Assembly: GCF_007971525.1 (NCBI RefSeq)
Contig: NZ_CP042437.1
Location: forward strand, 806,001 to 870,000
Direction of reading: 5' to 3'
From: Mucilaginibacter ginsenosidivorax
Lineage (GTDB): Bacteria; Bacteroidota; Bacteroidia; Sphingobacteriales; Sphingobacteriaceae
Length of the DNA: 64,000 bases
The first letter of the stretch is position 1. Each line of letters begins with the position of its first letter. The notes under the pieces were generated by a model. It did no database searches. It was not told where the DNA came from and was given only the letters and a program-made list of their open reading frames with translations. Below are positions 17,350 through 26,702 of this stretch, piece by piece. Position numbers and translations under genes: made by a program.

Positions 17350-18336
17350 TTATATCTTCAAGTTCAGCAACTTGTCTGCATTCCCGTGAGCAATCTTTGC
17401 TTTCTGCTCGTCAGGAAGCTCAATCGCATTTAAAAATTCAATCCCCTGTTCGTTCGTGCTAAACGGATAGTCTACAGAAAACATAATATTATTGATACCA
17501 AAAGTATCTAAAGCTATTTTCAATGGCGGCTGTGTAAAAAAACCGCTGGTTGTAATATAAACCTGGTCCCGAAAAGTATCGGTCAGCGTTCGTTGGTTAG
17601 CGCCCCCTGCCCCGGGTTTAAATGCCCGCTCGGCCCTTGCCATTATCATCGGCAGCATTTCGCCCATATGGCCAATAATTAATTTTAGCTTAGGATATTT
17701 ATCAAAAATACCGGCAAAAAGCAGGCGTAAAACATGTAGTGCCGTTTCTGAGTGCCATCCCCAGCCGTAACAAGCTAAAGCTTCGGCTATGCCCGAATAA
17801 TTGGGTAATCCGCTATAATAGATATCGGCAACACCTTTTGGCGGCAGGCCGGGGTGAAGATAAATTGGAACGTCCAGCCTTTCGGCACGTTCAAATATCG
17901 GTGCAAATTCCGGCTGATCTAAAAATTTATCCTGTGTAAGCCCCCTTATCATGGCGCCGCGAAAATGATATTCTTTTACAGCGTGTTCTAATTCATCGGC
18001 CGCGGCAGCTGGGGCCGTTGTAGGTAGATGGGCAAAAGCTGTAAATCTGTTCCCGAAACCAGCAATCCTTGCTGCAATCAACTCATTGTATTGCTTTGCA
18101 AAAGCCGGGCCTTCTGTGGCACTCAGCAAATTAGCGCCCGAACTATCAACAGAGAGTACCTGCATCGTTATACCATTGGCATCCATGGATTTTAAACGTT
18201 CGCCGGTTATATCGGCCAATTTTGGGGCAAACCGTTGCATAACTTCTGATTTACCGAAACCACCCAATGCTTGTTTGGGGATTTTACCGGCCATTTCCGG
18301 TAACGAAATATGTTCTTCAAGTGTAACTATCCGCAT
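17350..18336 (-). CDS. Amidohydrolase_2 family metal-dependent hydrolase/decarboxylase
   Basis: The 328-residue TIM-barrel protein belongs to the ACMSD / gamma-resorcylate decarboxylase group: strand-1 LEEHIS (Glu7-x-His9, the HxH position), VPIYLHPGLPP, LIIGHMGEMLP with the metal-ligand His, and a terminal SVDYPFS with the catalytic Asp. Such enzymes decarboxylate or hydrate aromatic and ring-cleavage products. The order of reaction cannot be assigned here. It lies between an LLM flavin enzyme and an AraC regulator, consistent with breakdown of an aromatic compound (inference). Confidence 0.85.
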   Translation of the reverse strand: MRIVTLEEHISLPEMAGKIPKQALGGFGKSEVMQRFAPKLADITGERLKSMDANGITMQVLSVDSSGANLLSATEGPAFAKQYNELIAARIAGFGNRFTAFAHLPTTAPAAAADELEHAVKEYHFRGAMIRGLTQDKFLDQPEFAPIFERAERLDVPIYLHPGLPPKGVADIYYSGLPNYSGIAEALACYGWGWHSETALHVLRLLFAGIFDKYPKLKLIIGHMGEMLPMIMARAERAFKPGAGGANQRTLTDTFRDQVYITTSGFFTQPPLKIALDTFGINNIMFSVDYPFSTNEQGIEFLNAIELPDEQKAKIAHGNADKLLNLKI

Positions 18337-18436
18337 ATCAAATTACTAAATAAATGTTACAAAGAAACACACCCTACGTATAAACCACAATGGACCATTG
18401 ATGGCAGTGACAGGACTATTCAGGGATAATCACAAT

Positions 18437-18460
18437 CCGGCATTGTTTTGCCAATGCCGG
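18437..18460 (-). terminator. Perfect hairpin after the LLM oxidoreductase gene
   Basis: CCGGCATTG (18437-18445) and CAATGCCGG (18452-18460) form a 9-bp stem with a 6-nt loop just downstream of the flavin-enzyme stop. No strong U-run follows, so partial termination or mRNA stabilisation is equally possible. Confidence 0.5.
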
Positions 18461-18476
18461 TTATATCACAATTCAG

Positions 18477-19496
18477 CTAATTACCGTTAACCAGCGGAAT
18501 AACCTTTTTACCAATCAATTCAATAGAACTCATTAACTGCGCATGCGTTAACCCTGCATTATCCATCTGGAAGGTAAATCTATCTACCCCGCCCAATGCT
18601 TCGCTATGGCGCCGCAGTTTTTCGGCCACCTGTTCGGGGCCGCCCAACACCAATACGCCTTTTGGTGCCGACACGCTGTCAAATTGTGCTTTGGTTACAG
18701 GCGGCCATCCGCGTTCTTTACCCAGTTTAGTCCAAAGTTCCACATAGCCAGGGTAATAATCGGCAATGGCTTGTTCATTAGTGGCGGCCACATAACCTGG
18801 CGAATGCAGGCCTACTTTCAATTGCTCCGGGCTGAAACCTGCCCTGCGGCCGGCCTCGCGGTAATGATCAACCAGGGGCCTGAACCTGTGCGTTTCGCCA
18901 CCAATAACGGCAACCATCAAAGGCAGCCCCAAGGTGCCCGCACGTGCAAACGACTCGGGCGTACCACCCACGCCCAACCATACCGGCAGCTTTGGCTGTA
19001 AGGCCCTTGGATACACCGGCAAATCGGCTAATGGCGCACGGAACCTGCCCGACCAGGTTACAAATTCATTATCCCTCACTTTAAGCAGCAAATCCAGTTT
19101 CTCCTTAAATAACGCGTCATAGTCGTTCAGGCTGAAACCAAACAAAGGATAGGCTTCAATAGATGAGCCGCGGCCAACCACCATTTCTGCCCGGCCTTTA
19201 GATATCAGATCAAGCGTGGCAAAGCTCTGGTACACGCGTACCGGGTCGGCAGCGCTTAATACGGTAACCGCGCTTGTAAGTTTAATACGTTTGGTACGCG
19301 CGGCGGCAGCAGCCAGGATAACCGCTGTGGCCGAATCCAGGAACTCTTTTTTATGATGTTCGCCTATGCCAAAAACATCCAGCCCCACCTCATCGGCAAA
19401 TGCAATACGATCAAGCAATTGCTCCATCGCGTCAACGCTGTTCAACTCATTACTACCGTACATCGCCGAAGCGAAGCTATCTATTCCTATTTCCAT
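18477..19496 (-). CDS. LLM-class flavin-dependent oxidoreductase (luciferase-like)
   Basis: The 339-residue barrel matches the bacterial luciferase/LLM family: GEHHKKEFLDSATAVILAAA near residue 46, IKLTSAVTVLSAADPVRVYQ, AEMVVGRGSSIEAY, LPVWLGVGGTPES and a late FSPEQLKVGLHSPGYVA. Members use FMNH2 or F420 to oxidise small organic substrates. The reductase partner is not seen nearby. Together with the amidohydrolase and AraC genes on the same strand it may make a small oxidative catabolic unit; a hairpin in the 140-bp gap could limit read-through. Confidence 0.88.
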   Translation of the reverse strand: MEIGIDSFASAMYGSNELNSVDAMEQLLDRIAFADEVGLDVFGIGEHHKKEFLDSATAVILAAAAARTKRIKLTSAVTVLSAADPVRVYQSFATLDLISKGRAEMVVGRGSSIEAYPLFGFSLNDYDALFKEKLDLLLKVRDNEFVTWSGRFRAPLADLPVYPRALQPKLPVWLGVGGTPESFARAGTLGLPLMVAVIGGETHRFRPLVDHYREAGRRAGFSPEQLKVGLHSPGYVAATNEQAIADYYPGYVELWTKLGKERGWPPVTKAQFDSVSAPKGVLVLGGPEQVAEKLRRHSEALGGVDRFTFQMDNAGLTHAQLMSSIELIGKKVIPLVNGN

Positions 19497-19608
19497 GATA
19501 TCATTCCTGAATTAAATGTTACAACATTTAATTCAAAGGTCGTAAGTAAATCGTTTTTAACCAAATTAGCAATAATTTTAAGTGTCTGATTTATGACATA
19601 AATTTTTA

Positions 19609-19649
19609 ACGATAAAAGCCTTTGATCTTTCAATCAAAGGCTTTATCGT
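19609..19649 (-). terminator. Terminator of the beta-rich protein gene
   Basis: A long stem pairs ACGATAAAAGCCTTTGAT (19609-19626) with ATCAAAGGCTTTATCGT (19633-19649) with one bulged A. Read on the minus strand it is followed by TAAAAATTT, suiting termination of the gene at 19693-20337. Confidence 0.65.
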
Positions 19650-19692
19650 TTACCGCCTAACCCTTTGCGATATTTTACCGTACGGGGGTATG

Positions 19693-20337
19693 TCAGATGT
19701 CGAAAACCGTAAATTCTGCTTTTACCGAAGCAGGAAATTGGGTGCTCATGCTAACATCCTCGTCGCATACCAGCGGATTTTTAAAGTCGGTATCTTCCCC
19801 AATCTTCTCATTGCCATTCAGTATTGAAGCCATCACACGATGTCCGGTAACTGTGTAGGTACTTTTGAGCTGCCACCACATATACGATGCCTGTGGCACC
19901 TGCGTTTTGGCGTTGAAGGTCTTCTTTTTAGTAACCACCTCGGCAAGTGTCACTTCCGCCGAAAGCTCCAGGGTTAGTTTTGCGCCTATATCCATAAACG
20001 AGCCCACCTTTAAACCAAGCGAGCTCGAAAATTCCTCGCGGGCGCCAACACTTAACGCTACGCCAATGCTTACAGAGTCTTCCTGCGAAAAAGGTGTATC
20101 GGGCGTAATGGTGCAACTGTTTACTCGTACCCATTGTTGCTTGAATTCTAATTGCTGATTGGTAAGCCGCTTTTCTATACTAAACGTTAAGCCCATCGAC
20201 GAGCCTGCCATTATAACGATGGTTTGATCAGGCAAGGGTATTTTCATAATTACCTTCGCGGGCGGCGGAAGCGGAAAGTCGTTAATTCCGTTGGGGGCCG
20301 GTGGATCCGGCAATAATTTAATTGTTGGCATCGTCAT
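19693..20337 (-). CDS. Beta-rich protein, possible aerolysin/ETX-MTX2-like fold
   Basis: I do not recognise a firm family. The 214-residue protein has a Pro-rich N-terminus (LLPDPPAPNGINDFPLPPP) and no signal peptide. Residues 87-140 alternate polar and hydrophobic side chains and are rich in Ser/Thr/Glu (SIGVALSVGAREEFSSSL, LTLELSAEVTLAEVVT), followed by KTQVPQASYMWWQLKSTYTV. This resembles the insertion hairpin and the V-P-x strand of aerolysin-type beta-pore-forming proteins. Other beta-sandwich lectin-like folds remain possible. A SUKH-family gene is divergent across 207 bp. Confidence 0.45.
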   Translation of the reverse strand: MTMPTIKLLPDPPAPNGINDFPLPPPAKVIMKIPLPDQTIVIMAGSSMGLTFSIEKRLTNQQLEFKQQWVRVNSCTITPDTPFSQEDSVSIGVALSVGAREEFSSSLGLKVGSFMDIGAKLTLELSAEVTLAEVVTKKKTFNAKTQVPQASYMWWQLKSTYTVTGHRVMASILNGNEKIGEDTDFKNPLVCDEDVSMSTQFPASVKAEFTVFDI

Positions 20338-20544
20338 AATCTGAAGTTTTTAAGTTGCTGCAAAGTAGCGTGTTGTAATTTTACCCAACAGGGTTAAAAA
20401 CACCTTTTTGCAGGATAGGAAAAGGGTTTTATGAAGGTGCTGAAAACCTTGTGGCAGTTTTTGTCGGCGTACCTTTTCGGAGTCTTAAAAGGATAGAAAA
20501 GAAATATCGTTTAAAATTGGGCTAAAACAACCGATATTTAAGCC

Positions 20545-21180
20545 ATGTTGTTTAAGAAAATTAACAAACCTGGTTCGATAAAACTCCCGCCGGCGGACGA
20601 TAGCCTATCATTCTTCGAAGAGTTTAAACGTGCAAGCGAGTCTTATTGGCAAACGGTAACCCTTGAAAAAGAGATTTATGGATATCAAATACAGCCGGGT
20701 TCAAAATGGAAAGAAGGCTTAAGTGATAGCGACCTGATAAAGTTTGAAAGTATCATGGGCTTTTCATTTCCTGTTCCGCTAAAAAATTTCTATAAAGTGA
20801 TGAATGGGCTCGATAGGCCAGGCATTGATATTTCGGGCGATAAACCAGCATTCGAGTCCAAATTTTACTCTTTTCCTGATGATTTGGATTTAATTGCAGA
20901 GATGATTGAGTGGATATACAATAGAAACAAAATTAGCCACAATGAAATTATAAAATCAGGTATAAGCAGGATATTCCCGGTTTTTGCACATCGGTTTATA
21001 ATGATAGATGTGCCTGAAAATCCCATACTCTCGATGTGGGGTAATGATATCATTTATTGGGCAGATAACGTCAGCCAACTACTCATAAAAGACGTTTTTA
21101 AGCATGAAATAAACTCAAAAGATTATCAAAAGCTAACGCTATCGCAACCAAAGGTTAAGTTTTGGCTTGATAAAGGATAG
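20545..21180 (+). CDS. SMI1/KNR4 (SUKH) family protein
   Basis: The 211-residue product has the SUKH core: LSDSDLIKFESIMGFSFPVPLKNFYKVMNG at about 60-90, then later Trp-containing strands (LSMWGNDIIYWADN) and the terminal FWLDKG. SUKH proteins are often immunity proteins of polymorphic toxins but also occur as housekeeping regulators. No toxin with a recognisable nuclease or deaminase domain is adjacent; the divergent beta-rich protein is the only candidate partner. The gene is visibly more AT-rich than the enzyme genes nearby, hinting at transfer. Confidence 0.8.
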   Translation: MLFKKINKPGSIKLPPADDSLSFFEEFKRASESYWQTVTLEKEIYGYQIQPGSKWKEGLSDSDLIKFESIMGFSFPVPLKNFYKVMNGLDRPGIDISGDKPAFESKFYSFPDDLDLIAEMIEWIYNRNKISHNEIIKSGISRIFPVFAHRFIMIDVPENPILSMWGNDIIYWADNVSQLLIKDVFKHEINSKDYQKLTLSQPKVKFWLDKG

Positions 21181-21213
21181 GATTAGCCCAGCAATACAAT
21201 TAATGGAAAAACG

Positions 21214-21287
21214 CCGCTGTTCGAAGTCCGCAGCTGTTCGAAGTCTCTGACTTCGAACCACTATGCTTGTAGTCTCCAGACTATAGG
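21214..21287. repeat. Dispersed repeat family A (CCGCTGT / GTAGTCT type), copy 1
   Basis: Contains CCGCTGTTCGAAGTC, CTGTTCGAAGTCTCTGACTTCGAA (a GAAGTC/GACTTC palindrome), CCACTATGC and TGTAGTCTCCAGACTATAG (AGTCT/AGACT). Near-identical blocks recur at 40.7 kb and 41.7 kb. It fills the gap after the SUKH gene; the rest of 21181-21431 shows no gene. Confidence 0.7.
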
Positions 21288-21431
21288 ATATCTTCAATAG
21301 TTTTTATACAGCTATGGGTTGAGCGATGGCTCACTTGTACTTTACACTACACCCCGTAATAAATCATATTGAACAAAGCATGAGCCAGCGGCACACCAGT
21401 TACCCCAAGGGCTTTTCTATAATATATTAAA

Positions 21432-22601
21432 CTAAGCCTGTGTTGTAAAACCCGCCGAAGCCTTCAGCTTATCCCAGCTAAAACTTATAACCCCGCCGTT
21501 AGCACCGGCAGTAACTATTTCAAATGTCAACAACTCTGCTGGCCGATTTAAGGTTTGCATTTGCATCGGGATCTTTAAAAAATCATAATCTGCGTTATGC
21601 TCTGTTCCCCAAATGTTGGCTTGCTTGTTAAATATCAACGTAAAACCGGTTGGAGTAGGAATGGTAAATATGGAGTAGGCACCGGTGGGGAGTTCTTTCC
21701 CGCTGAAGTAAAGTGGCTTGTTTAAATAAATTTTTGTAGCGGCATCCGCCCCTGTTCGCCAAATGCGGTTCCATGGCACAACTTCGCCAAAAATTACCCT
21801 GCCCCGTACCGACGGACGGGAATATTCAATTTTAATATCGACCCCGTTAATAGTTGCTTTTACCGAATCGAGCTTGTTGATAATAGCCAGCCGCGAATGC
21901 TGGCGCTGATGGTTAACGTTTGCAGCTATTACAGAATCAATATTTAAATACGCACCCGCCTTACCTTTAATATTAAACGACGTGCCAATGCCATCTACCG
22001 CTTGTATACCGCCATTTTTATCCAAAAGTATAGTAAACATGCCCATTACAGCACTGCCCAGCTGCAGTTTTTGGCTGTCCGTTTTCTTGATCATAAACTT
22101 CCTGGCACTGTTAAACGCAATATGACTGCTCAACACACTGTCGCCTATCTTTTTGGGCGCAAAATGGGCCAGCAACGCGGGCATAAAAACAAGCACATCG
22201 CCGCCGAATGCATTGGTTTCCATAATTTTGACAGGATATTTACGTATGCTGCTCCGGGTTGGGCTTTTTGTTTCAATAAAAGTAGTATCCCTGGCGTAAG
22301 TTAAAGTGTACGCGTATATCAATGAATCCTGGCCCTTTGCCGGGTCATAATTAAATCCCTGCAGTCGCATGAGCTGGCCATCGGAAAAAAAAATTCCTTT
22401 TAGTTTACTTACATTCACACCCGGGCTCATGGAAACTATCGTCAGTGCAAACTCGTTTCCGTTTAGGTCAAAATTGCCCGTTGCGGTGGTATCCGGACCC
22501 AGGGTATAAGTTAAACTTCCTTTAAACCGGTGTGGCTGCTGTGCACTTGCTAAAATGCACAGATGAAGCAATAGGCCCCCGAAAAATATTTTTATACGCA
22601 T
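21432..22601 (-). CDS. Secreted protein with C-terminal DUF2911 domain
   Basis: A signal peptide (IKIFFGGLLLHLCILASA) precedes a 389-residue protein. The N-terminal 230 residues are beta-rich and unassigned. The C-terminal part is a clear DUF2911: IKIEYSRPSVRGRVIFGEVV, PWNRIWRTGADAATKI, GAYSIFTIPTPTGFTLIFN and NIWGTEHNADYD. The domain is common in Bacteroidota periplasmic proteins with no assigned reaction. Adjacent genes give no operon clue: a repeat lies downstream and a divergent kinase gene upstream. Confidence 0.82.
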   Translation of the reverse strand: MRIKIFFGGLLLHLCILASAQQPHRFKGSLTYTLGPDTTATGNFDLNGNEFALTIVSMSPGVNVSKLKGIFFSDGQLMRLQGFNYDPAKGQDSLIYAYTLTYARDTTFIETKSPTRSSIRKYPVKIMETNAFGGDVLVFMPALLAHFAPKKIGDSVLSSHIAFNSARKFMIKKTDSQKLQLGSAVMGMFTILLDKNGGIQAVDGIGTSFNIKGKAGAYLNIDSVIAANVNHQRQHSRLAIINKLDSVKATINGVDIKIEYSRPSVRGRVIFGEVVPWNRIWRTGADAATKIYLNKPLYFSGKELPTGAYSIFTIPTPTGFTLIFNKQANIWGTEHNADYDFLKIPMQMQTLNRPAELLTFEIVTAGANGGVISFSWDKLKASAGFTTQA

Positions 22602-22746
22602 AAATTGTTTGGTCGAAATTAATGTTAATATAGAATTTTAATTATAATTTGTGCCCTAATAAACCGGCCGGCAATTAAAACTTCATTATTTTTATAGCAG
22701 CATACTACAGCAACCGGGCCTTTAAAAAGAACGATTCTTTGATTGC

Positions 22747-25700
22747 ATGAAAAACAGCTACCTAAAATTTATCCTGATTTTTTTTACGCTCCATGCGGCT
22801 ACAACGCTTTATGCCCAAAAGCCCGATATCTATTTCGACCATTTTGATGTAAAAAAAGGTTTGCCCGAAGGACAAGCCAGGGTGATATTGGAAGATAACC
22901 TGGGCTATATTTGGATTGGCACACAAAACGGGCTGGTACGTTATGATGGTTACCGCTCGAAAATTTATTACCTCGGATCGGCCAAGCTAAATAAAGACCC
23001 GGTAACCAATATCGAAAGTATGGTTATTGATAAAAATAACACCATCTGGGCAACGGCTATTAATAACGGCCTGTTCAGGTATAACAGGTATTCAGATACT
23101 TTTGAACAGTTTGTTTTACCACCAGATAAATCCATTTTCAACCTGGTAATTGCTGTCGCCGACGATCATGATAACATCTGGGGCCGCGCGTTTACATACG
23201 ATGGCCGGTCGATGGTGGTTAAATATGCTGTTAAAGAAAACAAATTTGAGTTTTTTGGTGATAAGGAAAAGGGAATACATTATTTAAATGCCTACTATTC
23301 TTCGCAGATCCTGAAAACTGCGTCGGGAGATGTTTGGTTTGCTACCACTAATGGTTTTTACCGGTATAATGGCCCCAATAAGCCATTAAAAGGCTTCATG
23401 ACACAAACGGATACCGCAAAGCAACGCGGTGCCAACCCCATTTACGAGGCGCCGTCGCAGCCCGGAATTTTGTGGATGAATACCTTTCATGGGCATAACA
23501 TTGATTTACGCCTGTCGCGTTTTGATATGCGCAATAACTCCCTGAAAGAATATGTACCGTCTAAACTGCCGGATAGCCTGCCAAATGCCTATATAAACGC
23601 CATTAAAGAAGATAAGCAACAGCAGCTATGGATTGCTACCGAGCAGGGCTTAATTAAGCTTGACAGAAAAACCGGCAAGTTTAGCAGTTATGTACCGGGC
23701 GACGACACAAAAACACAAAGCGCAAATAACCTTGTGTCTTTTTATGAAACCAGGAACGGTAATTTCTGGATCTCGTCGCAGGTTGGCATGCTATATTTTG
23801 ACACTAACACAAAACAGTTTAAAAGATATGCGGCCAGCAGTACCAACCCCGGTGCGTTGGCTTCCAATTACTCGGTATCGGCACTGGTTGATCATACAGG
23901 TGTATTATGGGTTGGTTTCAGATCGGCAGGGGCCGACAGGCTTAACTATGCCAGGAGCGCTTTCAAAGTATATAAATATGACCCCGCCAGGCCAAACCAA
24001 TATCCCGAAAATTTAAGTGTATCGCCGGGAACTAATGAGTTTAGCTGGGCAACCGGCGAGCATGGTATTTATAAATGGGACCACAAAAAAGATGAGTTTA
24101 TAAAGCTTTATTCGCCCGATGCCGGCGGCAGCTTTAATCATATGGCCAAAGCCGGCAAGGACGGCTTGTTATATGCCGGCTCGACCAACGGTTTAACGAT
24201 TATTGATACCAAAACAGGCAAACACGAAACGTATGGGCATAATCCCGCCGATACAAACTCCCTGGCCGATAACCAAATAACGGCCACTTACCAGGATCAT
24301 ACCGGGCTTATATGGATAGGTAACAGCTATAATGGTGGTATAAGTTCGTTTGATCCTAAAACAAAAAAATTTAAGCATTACCCGCACCGCAAAAGTCAGT
24401 CGTACGCAATGGGTAACAACGATGGCAAGCTTGATGACGACCATGTGCTCTCGATATTTGAGGATAGCAAAGGTGTATTGTGGGTGGGTACCAATAATGG
24501 CGGGTTAAACAGATTTGACCGTAAAACTCAAAAATTCACCTCGTATTTTAATGCCGGCAACCGGAAGATTTATTGTGTGGATGATATTTTTGAAGATAAA
24601 GCCGGGCGGCTTTGGGTTGCTACTTATTTAACAGGCCTTTTTGTATTTGACAGGGATAAAGGTACCTGGACAAAGCATTTTGATGAAAGCTCGGGATTGT
24701 TATTTAACTCCGAAGTGGGTATAAATGAAGATGATAAAGGCCGTATCTGGATGTTATCAGAAAGAGGCCTTTCGCGCATCGACCCCAAAAATTGGAGCAT
24801 CAGAAACTTTGATATCAGCAATGTACTGGCCAATAACGATGCAAGCAGGGGCTTATCTATTTTAACCAGGCTACCGGGCGGCCGTTTTGGTTTCATGCTG
24901 CGTAATGGCTATGCGGTTTTTAATCCGAACGATTTGGACGATAGCCCCTACCCGCCAATGGTACACCTGGAAAGCATTACTTATAACGATCCGCTTGCCG
25001 ACGAAAAAATGGCAACCCAGGTGGTGTGTTACGGGCGTAAAACAATTAAGCTGGCTTATAACGAAAACAGGGTACAGTTTAACTATGTGGCCCTGCAGTA
25101 CGATGATCCAACTAAAAACACCTATGCTTACAAGCTGGATGGTTATGATAAGCAATGGATTTATGCCGGCACCCAACGCAGCGTTACTTACACCAATTTG
25201 CCCGCCGGCAGTTATACCTTTCATGTAAAAGCCGCTAATAGCGATGGCGTATGGAATAATACGGGCGACAGTATCGGGATTGTTATTTCGCCGCCGTGGT
25301 GGTCAACCTGGTGGGCCTGGGGGCTTTATAGTGTGGTGTTGGTGCTTGCAGGTTATAGTTATATCAACTATCGCCAAAAGCATTTAAAAGAAGAGAACCG
25401 CTTACTGGAAGAAAAAATAAATGAACGAACCCACGAATTGAGCCAGGCCAACAAGGCATTAGGCGAACAGAGCGAAGAGATAATAGCCCAGCGCGATCAG
25501 CTGGCCGATACCGTGACCGAGTTAAAAACCACCCAGCAGCAGCTTATCCAGTCGGAAAAGCTTGCTTCACTGGGCGAACTTACTGCCGGAATAGCCCATG
25601 AAATTCAAAACCCGCTCAACTTTGTAAATAATTTCAGCGAGGTAAGCATTGAACTATCGGCCGAAATGAGAGAGGAACTTGCAGCCGGAAATACAGATGA

Positions 25701-26313
25701 TGCTGCAGAGCTTGCCAGTGATATTGAACAAAACCTGCAAAAAATACTACATCATGGCAAGCGTGCTGATGCTATTGTAAAAAACATGCTGCAACACTCG
25801 CGTAATAACTCGGGCGATAAACAGCTTACAGATATTAATGCCCTTGCTGATGAATACCTGCGTTTAGCATACCATGGTTTGCGCGCCAAGGATAAATCAT
25901 TTAACGCAACCCTGGTAACCGATTTTGATAAAAATCTGCCTAAAATAACCATTATTCCGCAGGATATCGGACGCGTGCTGCTTAACATCATCAACAATGC
26001 TTTTTACGCGCTGCAGCAAAAGCAAAAGAAGGCAGACGCAAATTATAAGCCAACACTCGAGTTAATTACCATGAAAAAAAATGGTGCTGTTGTTATCATC
26101 GTAAAAGATAATGGTATAGGCATCCCCGAGCAGGTGAAGGGCAAAATTATGCAGCCGTTTTTTACTACAAAGCCAACAGGCGAAGGTACCGGCCTGGGCT
26201 TATCATTAAGTTATGATATCGTTGTAAAAGGGCATGGTGGTAAAATTGATATACAAACGCAGGAAGGGGAATTTACGGAATTTATAATTGCGCTGCCCGC
26301 GACCAACCTTTAA
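22747..26313 (+). CDS. Propeller-type sensor histidine kinase (Reg_prop, Y_Y_Y, HisKA, HATPase)
   Basis: The 1188-residue protein starts with a signal peptide (FILIFFTLHAATTLYAQ), then about 14 two-component propeller repeats (IWIGTQNGLVRYDGY, LWVGTNNGGLNRFDR) to roughly residue 740, a Y_Y_Y domain (YAYKLDGYDKQWIYAG), one membrane helix, a coiled coil, then HisKA with His951 in GIAHEIQNPLNF and HATPase (NIINNAFYAL, DNGIGIPE, GTGLGLSLSYDI). There is no receiver or DNA-binding domain, unlike the HTCS proteins it resembles at its N-terminus, so it needs a separate response regulator, none of which is adjacent. Expected to sense a periplasmic ligand. Confidence 0.93.
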   Translation: MKNSYLKFILIFFTLHAATTLYAQKPDIYFDHFDVKKGLPEGQARVILEDNLGYIWIGTQNGLVRYDGYRSKIYYLGSAKLNKDPVTNIESMVIDKNNTIWATAINNGLFRYNRYSDTFEQFVLPPDKSIFNLVIAVADDHDNIWGRAFTYDGRSMVVKYAVKENKFEFFGDKEKGIHYLNAYYSSQILKTASGDVWFATTNGFYRYNGPNKPLKGFMTQTDTAKQRGANPIYEAPSQPGILWMNTFHGHNIDLRLSRFDMRNNSLKEYVPSKLPDSLPNAYINAIKEDKQQQLWIATEQGLIKLDRKTGKFSSYVPGDDTKTQSANNLVSFYETRNGNFWISSQVGMLYFDTNTKQFKRYAASSTNPGALASNYSVSALVDHTGVLWVGFRSAGADRLNYARSAFKVYKYDPARPNQYPENLSVSPGTNEFSWATGEHGIYKWDHKKDEFIKLYSPDAGGSFNHMAKAGKDGLLYAGSTNGLTIIDTKTGKHETYGHNPADTNSLADNQITATYQDHTGLIWIGNSYNGGISSFDPKTKKFKHYPHRKSQSYAMGNNDGKLDDDHVLSIFEDSKGVLWVGTNNGGLNRFDRKTQKFTSYFNAGNRKIYCVDDIFEDKAGRLWVATYLTGLFVFDRDKGTWTKHFDESSGLLFNSEVGINEDDKGRIWMLSERGLSRIDPKNWSIRNFDISNVLANNDASRGLSILTRLPGGRFGFMLRNGYAVFNPNDLDDSPYPPMVHLESITYNDPLADEKMATQVVCYGRKTIKLAYNENRVQFNYVALQYDDPTKNTYAYKLDGYDKQWIYAGTQRSVTYTNLPAGSYTFHVKAANSDGVWNNTGDSIGIVISPPWWSTWWAWGLYSVVLVLAGYSYINYRQKHLKEENRLLEEKINERTHELSQANKALGEQSEEIIAQRDQLADTVTELKTTQQQLIQSEKLASLGELTAGIAHEIQNPLNFVNNFSEVSIELSAEMREELAAGNTDDAAELASDIEQNLQKILHHGKRADAIVKNMLQHSRNNSGDKQLTDINALADEYLRLAYHGLRAKDKSFNATLVTDFDKNLPKITIIPQDIGRVLLNIINNAFYALQQKQKKADANYKPTLELITMKKNGAVVIIVKDNGIGIPEQVKGKIMQPFFTTKPTGEGTGLGLSLSYDIVVKGHGGKIDIQTQEGEFTEFIIALPATNL

Positions 26314-26702
26314 GCGGCGAATGAAATAGCTAAAATTTTTTTTGCCCATGGTTCAACTTCTGCGTAGCGTGGGTTTTACATGCTTTTATCAAGTCGCCGG
26401 GCTCTGATAAATATCTTACTGTTCCATCCCTGCCTTCAACCATGCCACGTTTGGGTTTTAGTTGACTTATTCCTCATATTTCAGTGCCGCCCTTACTTAC
26501 AGCTTTTAAACAGCGCTTACACCGGGTTCCGTTTTATACGGCAGTACAATCATTTTATGCCAAAATTGTTTCGCCTATTCGGAAATAAATCAACCCATAA
26601 ATAAATTATAATTTAATTTATTTAATTAGAACAATAGTGTAAGATAGTGCGTTATTCCATTACATTTTGTAAAAAACCACACATCTTTTAAATCAACACA
26701 CT
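26314..26702. other. 389-bp gap with no gene seen
   Basis: I see no convincing gene here: a 74-codon + frame is Phe/Leu/Cys-rich and lacks protein-like composition. The last 100 bases are strongly AT-rich and probably hold the catalase promoter, but no full TTTG/TAnnTTTG pair is present. Confidence 0.4.

Noticed and set aside
26380..26604. 74-codon frame before the Mn catalase
   Set aside because: Composition is not protein-like and it lies where a promoter is expected.
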